40,482 nucleotides of DNA from a virus: positions 1 through 40,482 of the IMG/VR virus record IMGVR_UViG_3300024518_002320; one strand, written 5' to 3'. The position numbers were made by a program, and so were the translations under genes. Every line of letters begins with the position of its first letter. Positions within the stretch are counted from its first letter, which is position 1. Shown piece by piece: positions 24,501 to 33,102 of the stretch. The notes beneath the pieces are model-generated. The model was not told the origin of the DNA, ran no database searches, and saw only the letters and a program-made list of their open reading frames with translations.

Positions 24501-26019
24501 TGCTTCAGTTGGTATCTCTAAGGGATCAGCTACCAGTATGTTTGATGATCTTATTTCTCGAGCGGCAACACATGACCAAAAACTATATCTATCTGACCAG
24601 AAACGTAAACTAATAGATGAGAGCCAACAATTGATAGGTGGCATGTGGAGACATCCTACTACTGGTCCTGAAAGCTTTCAATTCATTAACTATCATGTAG
24701 ATCATAACTTGTCTGATAAGATGGTTTCTGTGCCACGCCAAATGGGTAAGTTTGCTCTTGAAGGTATGGATGCAAAAGATGTAGACATATCTTCTATGGT
24801 GGGTATGAAAGGTGACTTCGATAATGATAAGTTTAGTATCGCAGCTATATCAGATCGCGATACAGTTAATAGATTAAAAAACAAGATGAGTCATGGAGCA
24901 CAGGGAGATTACACTAAGTATTTATTCAATCACTATGCTATGAAAGATATGATTGATGGACGAAAGGGCACAGTAAAGAACTTAGTAGACCTTAGTCGCC
25001 AAGAAGCTTTAGAGGTGGGTGCTCGTAACTTAACAGCTGCAAAGATAGCTACTCCTGAAGTTAATACGGCATTACAGAAATTGAAATTAGGCTTACAATA
25101 TTCGGCTCCTAAGGAGTACAGGCCTATGGCTGAGTTGTTTTGGCACTTAGAAGAGGCTGCTATCAGTGGTAAGCATGGGGCACAACAGAGTTCCTTGTAC
25201 CAAAACATTGCTCATGCTGTAAGAAGTAAAGATACCGCTACTATGGAAGGTGTCATCAAGCAACTTATGGGCGAACAAAGCCTTGAGGTTTCCGGAAAGA
25301 TAACTAGCCCAACAGGTGATTTGGTATCACAAACTATGAAATATAGCCCTAAGCGTTGGGCTGAGCAAGCTATCCAATCTGCGTCAGTTGTGGGAGAAGA
25401 CGTAGAAGCGGCATATAGATCCGCTCGAGCAGTAAAAGGTTCAGTATCTGGGAATTTCTATGACTTAGTTGAATCATCTTTTAAACGCAGAACTGGATCT
25501 CTAGATGTAGCACAGTCAGTTATGCACTCTAAAACCTATGGAATGCCTGGATTTACTGAAACTACTAATAGGGTTTTGCGTCAAGCTTCCGCTAAAAGTC
25601 GATCAATATTAGGTGGTTTGCAGAAAGCCAAGGGTCCAGCTCTTATCGGTGCCGCTATTGCTGGTGGCTTAATGCTAGCTGCTCCATCTATCTCTGGTGC
25701 TATCAATGCTCCAATGGAGGGGGTCGCTGGTGGAAGGAATCTCAGCCACAATGATTTAGGTCCTCCAGCTGGTGCTGGGATGAGTGTTCCTCCACCTAGA
25801 ATCATGTCTTCTCCTAAAGCCTATGATATGAGTGGAATTAAGATGTCATCTCGTGCTAAAATCAGAATGACAATGCCTGATGCTAATAGTGCTAGTAATA
25901 ATTTTATGAAGCATGCCGGTACTTTAGCCAGTGGCGGCAATGTAAGGATACACACCACAGACGACAGAAGTGCTCTGAGTCCACATAGATTAGCAAATAA
26001 GATTCACGAGAGGCTTTAA
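21538..26019 (+). CDS. Candidate single-chain double-psi-beta-barrel RNA polymerase of the virion (1493 aa)
   Basis: ATG 21538 with AGGAG 7 bases upstream. Residues 620-655 read D-T-K622-F-M-G-R-G-A-N-K630, then G641-V-N-P-M-D-I-G-Q-D-L-E652. This parallels the beta-subunit block G-D-K-M-A-G-R-H-G-N-K-G, whose two catalytic lysines are also 8 apart, followed by G-V-P-S-R-M-N-I-G-Q-I-L-E. The 60 residues before it are beta-rich and glycine-rich, as in that barrel. Further on, V-D-I-S-S-M-V then G-D1093-F-D1095-N-D1097-K-F-S-I resembles the beta' block N-A-D-F-D-G-D-Q-M-A, which holds the catalytic magnesium, preceded by V-P-R1067-Q. Order (Lys barrel, then Asp barrel) matches single-chain enzymes such as SPbeta YonO and crAss-like virion polymerases. 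The C-terminus has a hydrophobic segment (about 1365-1390). Lying between tape measure and hub genes, it may be packaged and ejected. Alternatively it is a second internal tail protein with chance motifs. Confidence 0.6.
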   Translation: MAKKFPDNVESGSDFWRYGATASVTGGIGYGLHRAHPAVRAAMTSGVRDVAGEVSAELRSLGRFNVAPANRSAATGSVGEDILRNLAASSSMKTVKTDIAAATYEAALAGGRSTHTEAYGAYQQVLSQTSVHNAYEHAKQSLNKLQGDVGLLTSRIGDLGQGGFYGRTLGPLGGDLHGTMLSSGGFIGGRESVSLTGGLRQKALGIQSRLESAAAKAGGKIKWQGYYNVVDVLEGQTVTTPMLKGSIGGESLNIPLRNTGLSYSGENLTARYVTRGSFAAKGDKIKDFGTTYVDELEQVISSQKTTTGIKNAVIDTNNKIINTMRTRDAAHRSMAIWKMPEPMLTSGGRVKARMNSMEAVYSGGRMTEGMRSEVIEEALSGKGRNLFPIGSPETVAKGTFIKGNIAEELFGPIGRLMGVEDRPTQFIREEFGVTAASKQRAGKFQGAFGQHFGRLDRKIQGAGYKQLLYGGADVTSAQAYSAPQLTTFYANPNALESGPLSEIMSAEEFVVSNKASPMMEYERVVQKKVSLNKDFRTNQVLLRSLEQKPAGELVKGAPFGAGSFIGIEQGTGKEVWGTGAGGAKAEVIGAQLTGKNKATVFMRETHRLSQDEWWKVFSEDTKFMGRGANKQRMAEVARAAGVNPMDIGQDLEAVVSGKLVQRNKGALLTQQIEAISMLSSKKIEQGSLTLRKRLLAKEFMEDPSRYLKLDSLMGEGMADAEFQIQKNMVALTKKFGFKHKEMAMTFGLWDSRTLKALVDEGSLDVRQAAQIRYSPGVVGLSKMRLGDLASEGGAGNLAKFDQSGFRLLAMKDEEGKRFAAEMSTRLLGKDELSPANRMEASILNRTGMKERISQMMGMAPTDERTLRQMAEGDLLKAQGRYVNLGQKIEAFGGASQIYVPGIEEAEGLIGPKIYKGEKFPSDIAKGLENMRRVMQTGGATEEIEASALALRRSIVQQTEQQASATGRVAGSRYLTGIRQTAAETAKSNASVGISKGSATSMFDDLISRAATHDQKLYLSDQKRKLIDESQQLIGGMWRHPTTGPESFQFINYHVDHNLSDKMVSVPRQMGKFALEGMDAKDVDISSMVGMKGDFDNDKFSIAAISDRDTVNRLKNKMSHGAQGDYTKYLFNHYAMKDMIDGRKGTVKNLVDLSRQEALEVGARNLTAAKIATPEVNTALQKLKLGLQYSAPKEYRPMAELFWHLEEAAISGKHGAQQSSLYQNIAHAVRSKDTATMEGVIKQLMGEQSLEVSGKITSPTGDLVSQTMKYSPKRWAEQAIQSASVVGEDVEAAYRSARAVKGSVSGNFYDLVESSFKRRTGSLDVAQSVMHSKTYGMPGFTETTNRVLRQASAKSRSILGGLQKAKGPALIGAAIAGGLMLAAPSISGAINAPMEGVAGGRNLSHNDLGPPAGAGMSVPPPRIMSSPKAYDMSGIKMSSRAKIRMTMPDANSASNNFMKHAGTLASGGNVRIHTTDDRSALSPHRLANKIHERL

Positions 26020-26022
26020 TTT

Positions 26023-29000
26023 ATGGCCGACGAAAATAAAAAAACTAACTTAGATGATTCTTTCTTTCAGAATTTACCTTCGAATATTCATTGGATTCCA
26101 GATACTGAATATGCTCAATCTGTCGATGAGTCTATTGAGATTGTTGAACATCCACCACTTCATCAGCGAGATACTCTTAAAGGATTATTTCCAGATGATT
26201 TCTTAATAATCAATGACATTATTCTGGCAGACGTTCCTACTTCTGCTATATCAATTGAATCAACTAACGATGTTTTTGTTGCCGAGACACTTCGTTCTAG
26301 TTCTCCAGTAGTTAGCACTAAAGGCAACCAGAGTGTTACACTTAATATATCTTTGGTGTTTCCTCCAGGTGGGGACACACAATCAAGCAAATTACGCAGA
26401 CTGGTTTCTGAACTTCAGTATCATCCACTAGTATATATCTATAACGGCAAGATACGAAAAGCCCTAAACATTGAAGATGCTTCAAGTAATATAATATTTA
26501 TTTTTGAAACTGGCACCTTAAGAAGTGACAGTGAACATGTTGGCTCTATTATTCTAGATATGACACTTCACTATTTTAACTACAAGCCATTTTCAAATCA
26601 CTTTTGGTATAACACTAATCTTCCGTGGAACGTAAACGACCCAAAACAACGAGAAGTTGCTAGACCAAAAGAACTATCTCTTACAGATCTAACATCATAT
26701 GAAACATCTTCTTTCTCTTTAGATTATGAAGCCGAAAAACTATTTGAGGATTTACAGTCTGGCGCAATTAATATAAACCCCAATAGTCCCAATGTACCTG
26801 TTAATATGCCGTTGGCTTCTGAGGCATGGATGTACTATGCTCGGCACATGTATTCTAACACTTGGGATATTCCAGAGTACCCTGGCGACTATGTTGGCAT
26901 AGAGCTTAGGCGATATGAGCAGCGGACTCCCAAGAAAAGCTCTCAGCGTGCTGGGGCAGGAGTACTGTCAGATATATTCAGGAGTATTGAAGATAGTGAT
27001 TTGCGTAAAGTTCATCCGGTCTATAAATTAAGAGCACCTATGGTGCATGAAGAGGGAACTGTTGCTAGTGAAAGAGAAGCAGAAAGATCTCAAAGTACAC
27101 CCAAAACTAAAGATGGAAGGATACCTGTTACTTTTCAAAATGCTAATTCAGGGCAGGAAGCCACGCGACAATTAATAGATAGCGATGGTAAGATTATTGC
27201 TGAGTCTCATTATAAATTCTCTGAGATATGTTACAAACCAAAACAAAAACAGACCTATAAAGATAAAGGCATATTAGTAGATGCTGAATTGATTTATATG
27301 GTTCAGAAAGTTGTTGACAGATTTCCCGAGAAAAAACTAACTATCTTTTCTGGTATTCGTGGTTATGGCAAAGGCAAGCATAGACATGCTATGGCCAAAG
27401 CAATAGATTTTAGTGTTAAGGGTGTTTCTAATAAAGAACTTTTTACTTTTATTGCGACGACATTCAAAGCAGGAGGCGCTGGTTGGTATCCAAATAATCA
27501 TCCGTCTGGTGGGTCGCATTTTGTACACATGGACTCGGATACATCTGAAGGCATGAGACTATGGGCAGATGAATCTGGTAGAGGCAAGGATTCTGCTTAT
27601 AATAAAAACAACGAAGTGCTTGTTAATGCTAGACGCATCAGAAGAACTCCTTCTGTTAATAGTGAGAAGGACATACAAGAAGAGGCAATTCACCTAAAAG
27701 AAGCAGAGCTGGAATTTTCTGAAGAATCTTCTGAGTTATATGATTCTGACTTTGATCCAAATCCTCAGACTATTGATACTCAGCCTGATGAAATAGTTAA
27801 AGAAGATTACAGGAAAGCCTTAGATCGAGCTAACTGGATTTCAGATATAAGAAGAGCAGAAGGACTTGAGTATTACTCAGAAGATATTAAGTTGCGCAAT
27901 ATCTTTTATAAAGATAAGCATGTGTATATATCTAGCGAACCAATTGCTCGTGATATAGTTGCTAGAGACGAAGTGTTTGCTGCAAAAAATATGGTCACAT
28001 CTGCTATCTCGGTTACATTTGGTAACAGAATTGTTCCGCATAAGTTACTTGGTCAAGATAGGTCTACTTGGCAATTTCTAGGAGCAGGCAATAAGACTGG
28101 TACGTTGGTATTTACATTTGCGGGAGAAGAAGGACGAGAATCTTCTGACAATGTTAAAAAGCTTATATATGAATCGCGTGACAACGCAAAGCTATTTGGT
28201 AGTCTTATCCAAGAAGCTGGCTCCATTAAACTTAGCTGGAACAGCCCAGACAATAGCAGATCCACGAATAGTATTCTGGCCTTGTTGGCATCAAAAGATA
28301 GCGACAAACCAGAAAGAAAACTAAATGTTATTGTTACAGACTTTAGCGAACAAAGTGACCCTAGTGGATCTGACAAACACCAGCTTGTAGTTAATTTTAT
28401 AGTACAAAATTTTGCTAAAGAAGGACTGGATAGAAATGTCATTACTTCGCTCGAGCAAAAGAAAATAATTATTAGAACTATTATGGATCAGTTTATTGTA
28501 TCTGGGCATATAGATGCTGTTAGTTCGCCAGTACAACTCTATGCTAATAGAAATGATGATCTTAAAAGCAACAGGGACTACTGGGTTATTGCACCTAATC
28601 CTGAATATATTGTATATAGGAATCGCAAAGAAGTAGAGCACGAAGCTGCATTTCAGCACCATACTGGCACACAGGTGGCAGGTCAGGGGCGCCCCTATAA
28701 AACTAGCAATGTCAGGCTGCCAGGTTGGCTTCTCCCAATTATTATTCAAGCAGCTGAAATAACTAATGAATCCAACAAAGAACTTCCTCGAGGATACGGC
28801 AAACGATTGTTTGATGAGTTTGGGGCAGGACACCATATGCTTGGCTATCAATATTATGGCACTGCAGAAGATACAAGAGAGCAGGAAAGAAAAGCTGCCA
28901 GAGTATTCAATAGATGGACTGACGACATGGATGGTCTAGTTAAACAGGTTATTGCTAATAGTATGTCAAAAGATTTTAGTAAGTATTTTGGCAATATTAA

Positions 29001-32000
29001 TAATGATATTATCGAAGCCCTAACTGCTCAAATAAGTGAGTGTTATCAAGATATGGATTTGCCATCAGTGCCAAATGGCAATATTCCTCTTGGTCCAGAT
29101 TTCTATGTATATGACGATTCACATGAGGATCCTGCATTAAGTAGTTTTACAGATGATTATAAGATGGAGCAATTTCTAATGCAGCATATCAGTAATGAAA
29201 GAGCTTCTGTTAGACACTATATGGAAGATACTTTACTTGGCGGCTCCTATGCTTCTAGAAGCCTTCCAAGAATCATGGAGAATAGAAAATATCATATGGA
29301 GCAATTAGGTGGAGCGTCACGAGATCAAGGTGAAATTAAGTTTATGAACTTCGGTCAAATGATGGCAGAAGGCACCCAAACTTGGGAACCTGTATTTTAT
29401 AGATCTAAAGATGAGGTTTATCAAAAGGGCAAGACTAAAGAATGGGTTAATAGAATATCTGATGGCGATGAAACAAATACTCGTAAAACATTTTTTCAAA
29501 AATTAATTTCTTTAAGTCCTTACATTGGAGGAAAATCTCGTCATTGGGTTAGTGGAGGGAACCAACCTGATGATCTAGAAGAACTAGTATATGATATATA
29601 TGATGACAATTGGAATAAAACAGCTTTTGGTCCTAATCAAGATTACAAGTATGTTGACAGTGTAGTGACAGATGGCACTCCTTTTACTGCAGGAGCTGAA
29701 CAAGCAAGAGAAGAAGTCAAAAAGACCAATGAAGAGTTAGATAGAGAAAGACTTAAAAATAATAAACAGTTAAAAGATCTTGTTTCGAATCAAGCTCTTA
29801 CAGAAGATGGAGCCATTACTTTCGGAAATAATAAAGCAGAACAAGAAGCTCTGGAATCCAAAGGCAGATGGAGTTCTTTGTTAGATGAAGTTGGGGAACA
29901 AGTCGGCGACGTTGCCTATTCTGCCTTGTCTTCTCTTGCTAGTGGACTGGCACCAATACTTGGATTGGCTAAGCTTGTCGCTCCTATAGAAGCACTAGTG
30001 CGCTCGAGGAAAGAGATATCTAGTCTGTTGTCTTCTATGGATCACACTGAAGCAATACAACTGTTTGATGAAAACATAGAAGACAAGACACGAGCACGAG
30101 CAGCAGCTGGTATTGGTGTAGGCACTAAGACTAAAGATCTTAGTATTCGTCGTGCCTTTCCAACATTTAAAATATACTTTATAGAAGACGACGAAGAAGG
30201 GTCTGACATTATTCATGGTAGATCTGTCAAGGCATTTGATGATTTTTATTCTTCTTCTGCCGTACAAGAAATACACGTTATACGGAGTCGCAAAGTAGCT
30301 TCTAATCTGGCTGTATTAAGAATCACTAATGTTGGCGGCAAATTACTACGAAAACGTTTTGGAGAAAAATCTCAGTACCAAAAAGATTACAATGCAAAAT
30401 ATGGCATTGAAGCTGAATATGAGACTGGACTATTTGCTGATACCGAGAAGGAAAATCCTTTTGAAAGTATGATTTTACAAGATGGGGTTAAAGTACAAAT
30501 ACGTCTTGGGTACACTAGCAATCCAGATCATTTAGAAACCGTATTCCTTGGTAGTATAGTAGAAATATCCACACAGGAAGATGGTAGAATATTAGAAATT
30601 ACTTGTCAGGGTTTTGGGGCAGAGCTAGAAGGTGTAGAGCTTGGTCCTCTAGAAGACGGCCCGGTCTTTTACTCGTCTCAACAAGCCCTTGCTGGTTCAA
30701 TCATACAAGATAGCATTGTTAATTTTGGTCGTCGGAATAAGGTTAATCGTTTTAATGCTGCTGAAATGAGACATCAATTTACTGGTGGCTCTGGCAGTGG
30801 GTTTCTAAGTAATGCGTCACCAGCTTCATTCTTTGCGGAATGGGCCAAGTCACGTCAGACAAGACAGATGTTTAAATATCCATTTCTTAATTACCCGCAA
30901 GATGACAATATTTATGCTCCCCCTCCACATGTCTACACTGAGACTTGGGATAGATTCTGGAATAATGCATGTACTTACCGTCCATTAAAGCAAACTCCAT
31001 GGCAGATATTCAAGGAGCATGAACTTAGACATCCTGGATACATTTCCTTAGCTGTTCCATATGGACATTCTTCTCGTATGACAATGTTCTTTGGTGCTAA
31101 GTCTCAGCATTATTGGGCTCACCCTCCAAGCAACCTGGAAATATTCTTATCTGAAAGAGCATCAGAAGAGATAGTTAGACTCAGAGGTCTCAGTGCCAAA
31201 AAGCTTCATAGCGTAGAGTTCAGACAAGAACTCGTAGCAATAGCAAAACAAGATACAGGTTTAGCAAATGCTATTATTAAAGGCATTTCGTCTTTCTCTC
31301 GTCCTATGGATGCTAGTTTTCAGCTAGGTAAAATGTTTGGTAGATATCGTCCATTTAGAAACTTTCATTATTTTGATTCGAGTCACCATATTCTAAAAAA
31401 TAACATTAGAACTAGTCGTGATGGTACCTTTAATGAAGTAGAAGTGTTATATTTTAACAATGAAAATGATATCGAAGAAGGTAACCCAGATGAATTACTA
31501 TCTAATATTGAGGAACTTACTAGAGGCGAAGCAGAATCTATGGCCTGTCAGCTAGACGAAAATATCCCTGAAGAATATATTAATTCGTATCGCGAAGAAT
31601 TCCCTTCTTGTATTACAGACACTATGGCCAGACGATATGTACAAGGTTTATTTGCTAGGTTACTAAGAGATTGCTACAAAGGGGAACTTTGTGTTCTCGG
31701 CGAACCAACACTTAAGCCATATGACGTATGCATGTTAAATGATTCAAGTATTAATATGACTGGCCCTATAGAGGTAGAACAGGTAGAGCATATATTTAAT
31801 AGAGATCATGGATTTATTTCGATTATTACTCCTGACTTATGTATAGATGTAAATGATTATTATACTGCTAGTACATTAAGCCTAACAGCAGCAAGTATGG
31901 CCTATGCATTTGGTTTAAATGACCCGTCTAGTGCAATGGCTATAGCATCCTTTGCTTCTCCTATGATGGCATTAGGTTGGATGGCTGGTGTTAAGCTGAT

Positions 32001-32271
32001 TAAGTACACGCAAGATGGTGTGCCAGTTGTAGCTACACCCCTAGTCTTAAATGGTAAGCCTCTTATAAGTGTGTCGATGGGTCAGAAACGTGGTTCACTG
32101 TGGGCCTCTTGGCATGGTCAGTGGAACCAATATTGGGACGACCTGTCTAATGCTTGGGAGAAGTTTGATATTGCTGAGTCATTCTTTGATACTGCATTAA
32201 GTATTTCAGAAAATGTTTTTAGTCTAGCTGGCGCTCCTGTAGGGGACTCTATACAGCAATTCGAAGAATAA
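26023..32271 (+). CDS. Giant baseplate hub protein with M15-type murein peptidase domain (2082 aa)
   Basis: ATG 26023 with GAGAGG 9 bases upstream. Domains in order: a beta-rich tail domain (about 50-190, with T-S-A-I-S-I); an M15/DUF882-like peptidase (about 415-515); a second copy-like beta domain (about 650-810, with T-S-A-I-S-V); a long helical and mixed region; a hub domain like those of phage late-control/gp27 proteins (about 1375-1560, with F-P-T-F-K-I-Y-F and V-Q-I-R-L-G-Y); and a C-terminal region with a hydrophobic Ala/Met/Gly-rich stretch (about 1950-1990). The peptidase carries H455-x-M-A-x-A-x-D462-F and H499-F-V-H502-M-D, fitting the zinc ligands H455, D462 and H502, plus the G-A-G-W-Y-P element. 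It would cut peptide cross-links in the cell wall during tube penetration. Functions usually spread over several genes are fused here. Confidence 0.75.
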   Translation: MADENKKTNLDDSFFQNLPSNIHWIPDTEYAQSVDESIEIVEHPPLHQRDTLKGLFPDDFLIINDIILADVPTSAISIESTNDVFVAETLRSSSPVVSTKGNQSVTLNISLVFPPGGDTQSSKLRRLVSELQYHPLVYIYNGKIRKALNIEDASSNIIFIFETGTLRSDSEHVGSIILDMTLHYFNYKPFSNHFWYNTNLPWNVNDPKQREVARPKELSLTDLTSYETSSFSLDYEAEKLFEDLQSGAININPNSPNVPVNMPLASEAWMYYARHMYSNTWDIPEYPGDYVGIELRRYEQRTPKKSSQRAGAGVLSDIFRSIEDSDLRKVHPVYKLRAPMVHEEGTVASEREAERSQSTPKTKDGRIPVTFQNANSGQEATRQLIDSDGKIIAESHYKFSEICYKPKQKQTYKDKGILVDAELIYMVQKVVDRFPEKKLTIFSGIRGYGKGKHRHAMAKAIDFSVKGVSNKELFTFIATTFKAGGAGWYPNNHPSGGSHFVHMDSDTSEGMRLWADESGRGKDSAYNKNNEVLVNARRIRRTPSVNSEKDIQEEAIHLKEAELEFSEESSELYDSDFDPNPQTIDTQPDEIVKEDYRKALDRANWISDIRRAEGLEYYSEDIKLRNIFYKDKHVYISSEPIARDIVARDEVFAAKNMVTSAISVTFGNRIVPHKLLGQDRSTWQFLGAGNKTGTLVFTFAGEEGRESSDNVKKLIYESRDNAKLFGSLIQEAGSIKLSWNSPDNSRSTNSILALLASKDSDKPERKLNVIVTDFSEQSDPSGSDKHQLVVNFIVQNFAKEGLDRNVITSLEQKKIIIRTIMDQFIVSGHIDAVSSPVQLYANRNDDLKSNRDYWVIAPNPEYIVYRNRKEVEHEAAFQHHTGTQVAGQGRPYKTSNVRLPGWLLPIIIQAAEITNESNKELPRGYGKRLFDEFGAGHHMLGYQYYGTAEDTREQERKAARVFNRWTDDMDGLVKQVIANSMSKDFSKYFGNINNDIIEALTAQISECYQDMDLPSVPNGNIPLGPDFYVYDDSHEDPALSSFTDDYKMEQFLMQHISNERASVRHYMEDTLLGGSYASRSLPRIMENRKYHMEQLGGASRDQGEIKFMNFGQMMAEGTQTWEPVFYRSKDEVYQKGKTKEWVNRISDGDETNTRKTFFQKLISLSPYIGGKSRHWVSGGNQPDDLEELVYDIYDDNWNKTAFGPNQDYKYVDSVVTDGTPFTAGAEQAREEVKKTNEELDRERLKNNKQLKDLVSNQALTEDGAITFGNNKAEQEALESKGRWSSLLDEVGEQVGDVAYSALSSLASGLAPILGLAKLVAPIEALVRSRKEISSLLSSMDHTEAIQLFDENIEDKTRARAAAGIGVGTKTKDLSIRRAFPTFKIYFIEDDEEGSDIIHGRSVKAFDDFYSSSAVQEIHVIRSRKVASNLAVLRITNVGGKLLRKRFGEKSQYQKDYNAKYGIEAEYETGLFADTEKENPFESMILQDGVKVQIRLGYTSNPDHLETVFLGSIVEISTQEDGRILEITCQGFGAELEGVELGPLEDGPVFYSSQQALAGSIIQDSIVNFGRRNKVNRFNAAEMRHQFTGGSGSGFLSNASPASFFAEWAKSRQTRQMFKYPFLNYPQDDNIYAPPPHVYTETWDRFWNNACTYRPLKQTPWQIFKEHELRHPGYISLAVPYGHSSRMTMFFGAKSQHYWAHPPSNLEIFLSERASEEIVRLRGLSAKKLHSVEFRQELVAIAKQDTGLANAIIKGISSFSRPMDASFQLGKMFGRYRPFRNFHYFDSSHHILKNNIRTSRDGTFNEVEVLYFNNENDIEEGNPDELLSNIEELTRGEAESMACQLDENIPEEYINSYREEFPSCITDTMARRYVQGLFARLLRDCYKGELCVLGEPTLKPYDVCMLNDSSINMTGPIEVEQVEHIFNRDHGFISIITPDLCIDVNDYYTASTLSLTAASMAYAFGLNDPSSAMAIASFASPMMALGWMAGVKLIKYTQDGVPVVATPLVLNGKPLISVSMGQKRGSLWASWHGQWNQYWDDLSNAWEKFDIAESFFDTALSISENVFSLAGAPVGDSIQQFEE

Positions 32272-32283
32272 GGGAGATCTATT

Positions 32284-32742
32284 ATGCCAAGGAAATTTGG
32301 AGGAAACAGTCCACTCGGATCAGCTCTCAATGAAGCTGGCAGCAAACAAGAGGGTTTGCGAGTTAGACGTGTTAGTTATAAAACAGGTCAGATTGTTGCT
32401 TTCGGATATGAATCTTCTAATGAAGACGGAAAGAAAACAGCTCAGCCTACTACTGATCCAAGACTTCCAGGACTATATATCTTCTCGGTCAAGTTGTCAG
32501 ATGGTACCATAACCGGCTTACTACCACTTGTTGGCAAGGCTTTGGACCATGCTGGAAACAAAGGCAGACCTAACGACTTACTAGGAGAGTTCTGTCTGAT
32601 TGTATTTGAGGGTCCCACTATAAATAATGGCCGCATACTTAACATTGTCGATGACAAAAGTGATACAGACAAAGTTGCAAGAAGTAATGAGGTTCCTATT
32701 ACTGGGGCAGCATTCGCCCCACCAGGCTCAGGTTTGATATAA
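32284..32742 (+). CDS. Baseplate hub-associated protein, possible OB-fold (152 aa)
   Basis: ATG 32284 with AGGGAG upstream. After a Gly/Asn/Ser-rich N-terminus, beta strands alternate with glycine turns (V-R-R-V-S-Y-K-T-G-Q-I-V-A-F-G-Y, then G-L-L-P-L-V-G). Near the end comes L-G-E-F-C-L-I-V-F-E-G-P. The pattern would fit a small beta-barrel such as the OB-fold domains that sit under the hub in gp5/gpV-type spikes. It lies directly after the hub gene and before another small baseplate gene. I do not recognise a specific family; the assignment rests on position and apparent fold. Confidence 0.5.
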   Translation: MPRKFGGNSPLGSALNEAGSKQEGLRVRRVSYKTGQIVAFGYESSNEDGKKTAQPTTDPRLPGLYIFSVKLSDGTITGLLPLVGKALDHAGNKGRPNDLLGEFCLIVFEGPTINNGRILNIVDDKSDTDKVARSNEVPITGAAFAPPGSGLI

Positions 32743-32763
32743 TACACAAGAGGAGTTTATACT

Positions 32764-33102
32764 ATGGCGATTAAAACATTTAAGGCAGACGATGCAGGTG
32801 AGTCAGGTTTTGTAGCCGCTAAGAATGCGACTAGAATGAATGGCAACAAAGACAACTATGTAATGGCTGACGATAAGGGTATTTGGATTAACGGTCCGGT
32901 TAGCTTTATCAGCGGATCAGGACAGATTCGATTTGGCGGATTATGGGTAATGAACAATGAGCTTTCTCTTACGCTGCCTTCTACCATGGCGACTCCAACA
33001 CCAGTTATGACTATAAATCCTCCTATTGGACAATTAGCATCTCTTATAAAAGATTCAGTGGTTATGATTTCATTGCTTGGTGCTTTCGCAGGTGGGTTTT
33101 AG
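32764..33102 (+). CDS. Small baseplate or spike-region protein (112 aa)
   Basis: ATG 32764 with AGAGGAG upstream. The protein is beta-rich (K-G-I-W-I-N-G-P-V-S-F-I-S-G-S-G-Q-I-R-F-G-G) and ends in a hydrophobic stretch (S-V-V-M-I-S-L-L-G-A-F-A-G-G-F) that could insert in a membrane or pack inside a trimer. It lies between the hub-associated gene and the gp25-like wedge, where a spike or tip protein would be expected. There is no obvious PAAR or iron-binding motif. The gp25-like gene begins on the base after its stop codon. Function unknown. Confidence 0.5.
   Translation: MAIKTFKADDAGESGFVAAKNATRMNGNKDNYVMADDKGIWINGPVSFISGSGQIRFGGLWVMNNELSLTLPSTMATPTPVMTINPPIGQLASLIKDSVVMISLLGAFAGGF

Noticed and set aside
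24192-24644. 150-aa open frame on the - strand
   Set aside because: It lies antisense inside the polymerase candidate gene; no SD and composition typical of a shadow frame.
28321-28851. 176-aa open frame on the - strand
   Set aside because: It lies antisense inside the hub gene; no recognisable motif and no neighbouring - strand gene.
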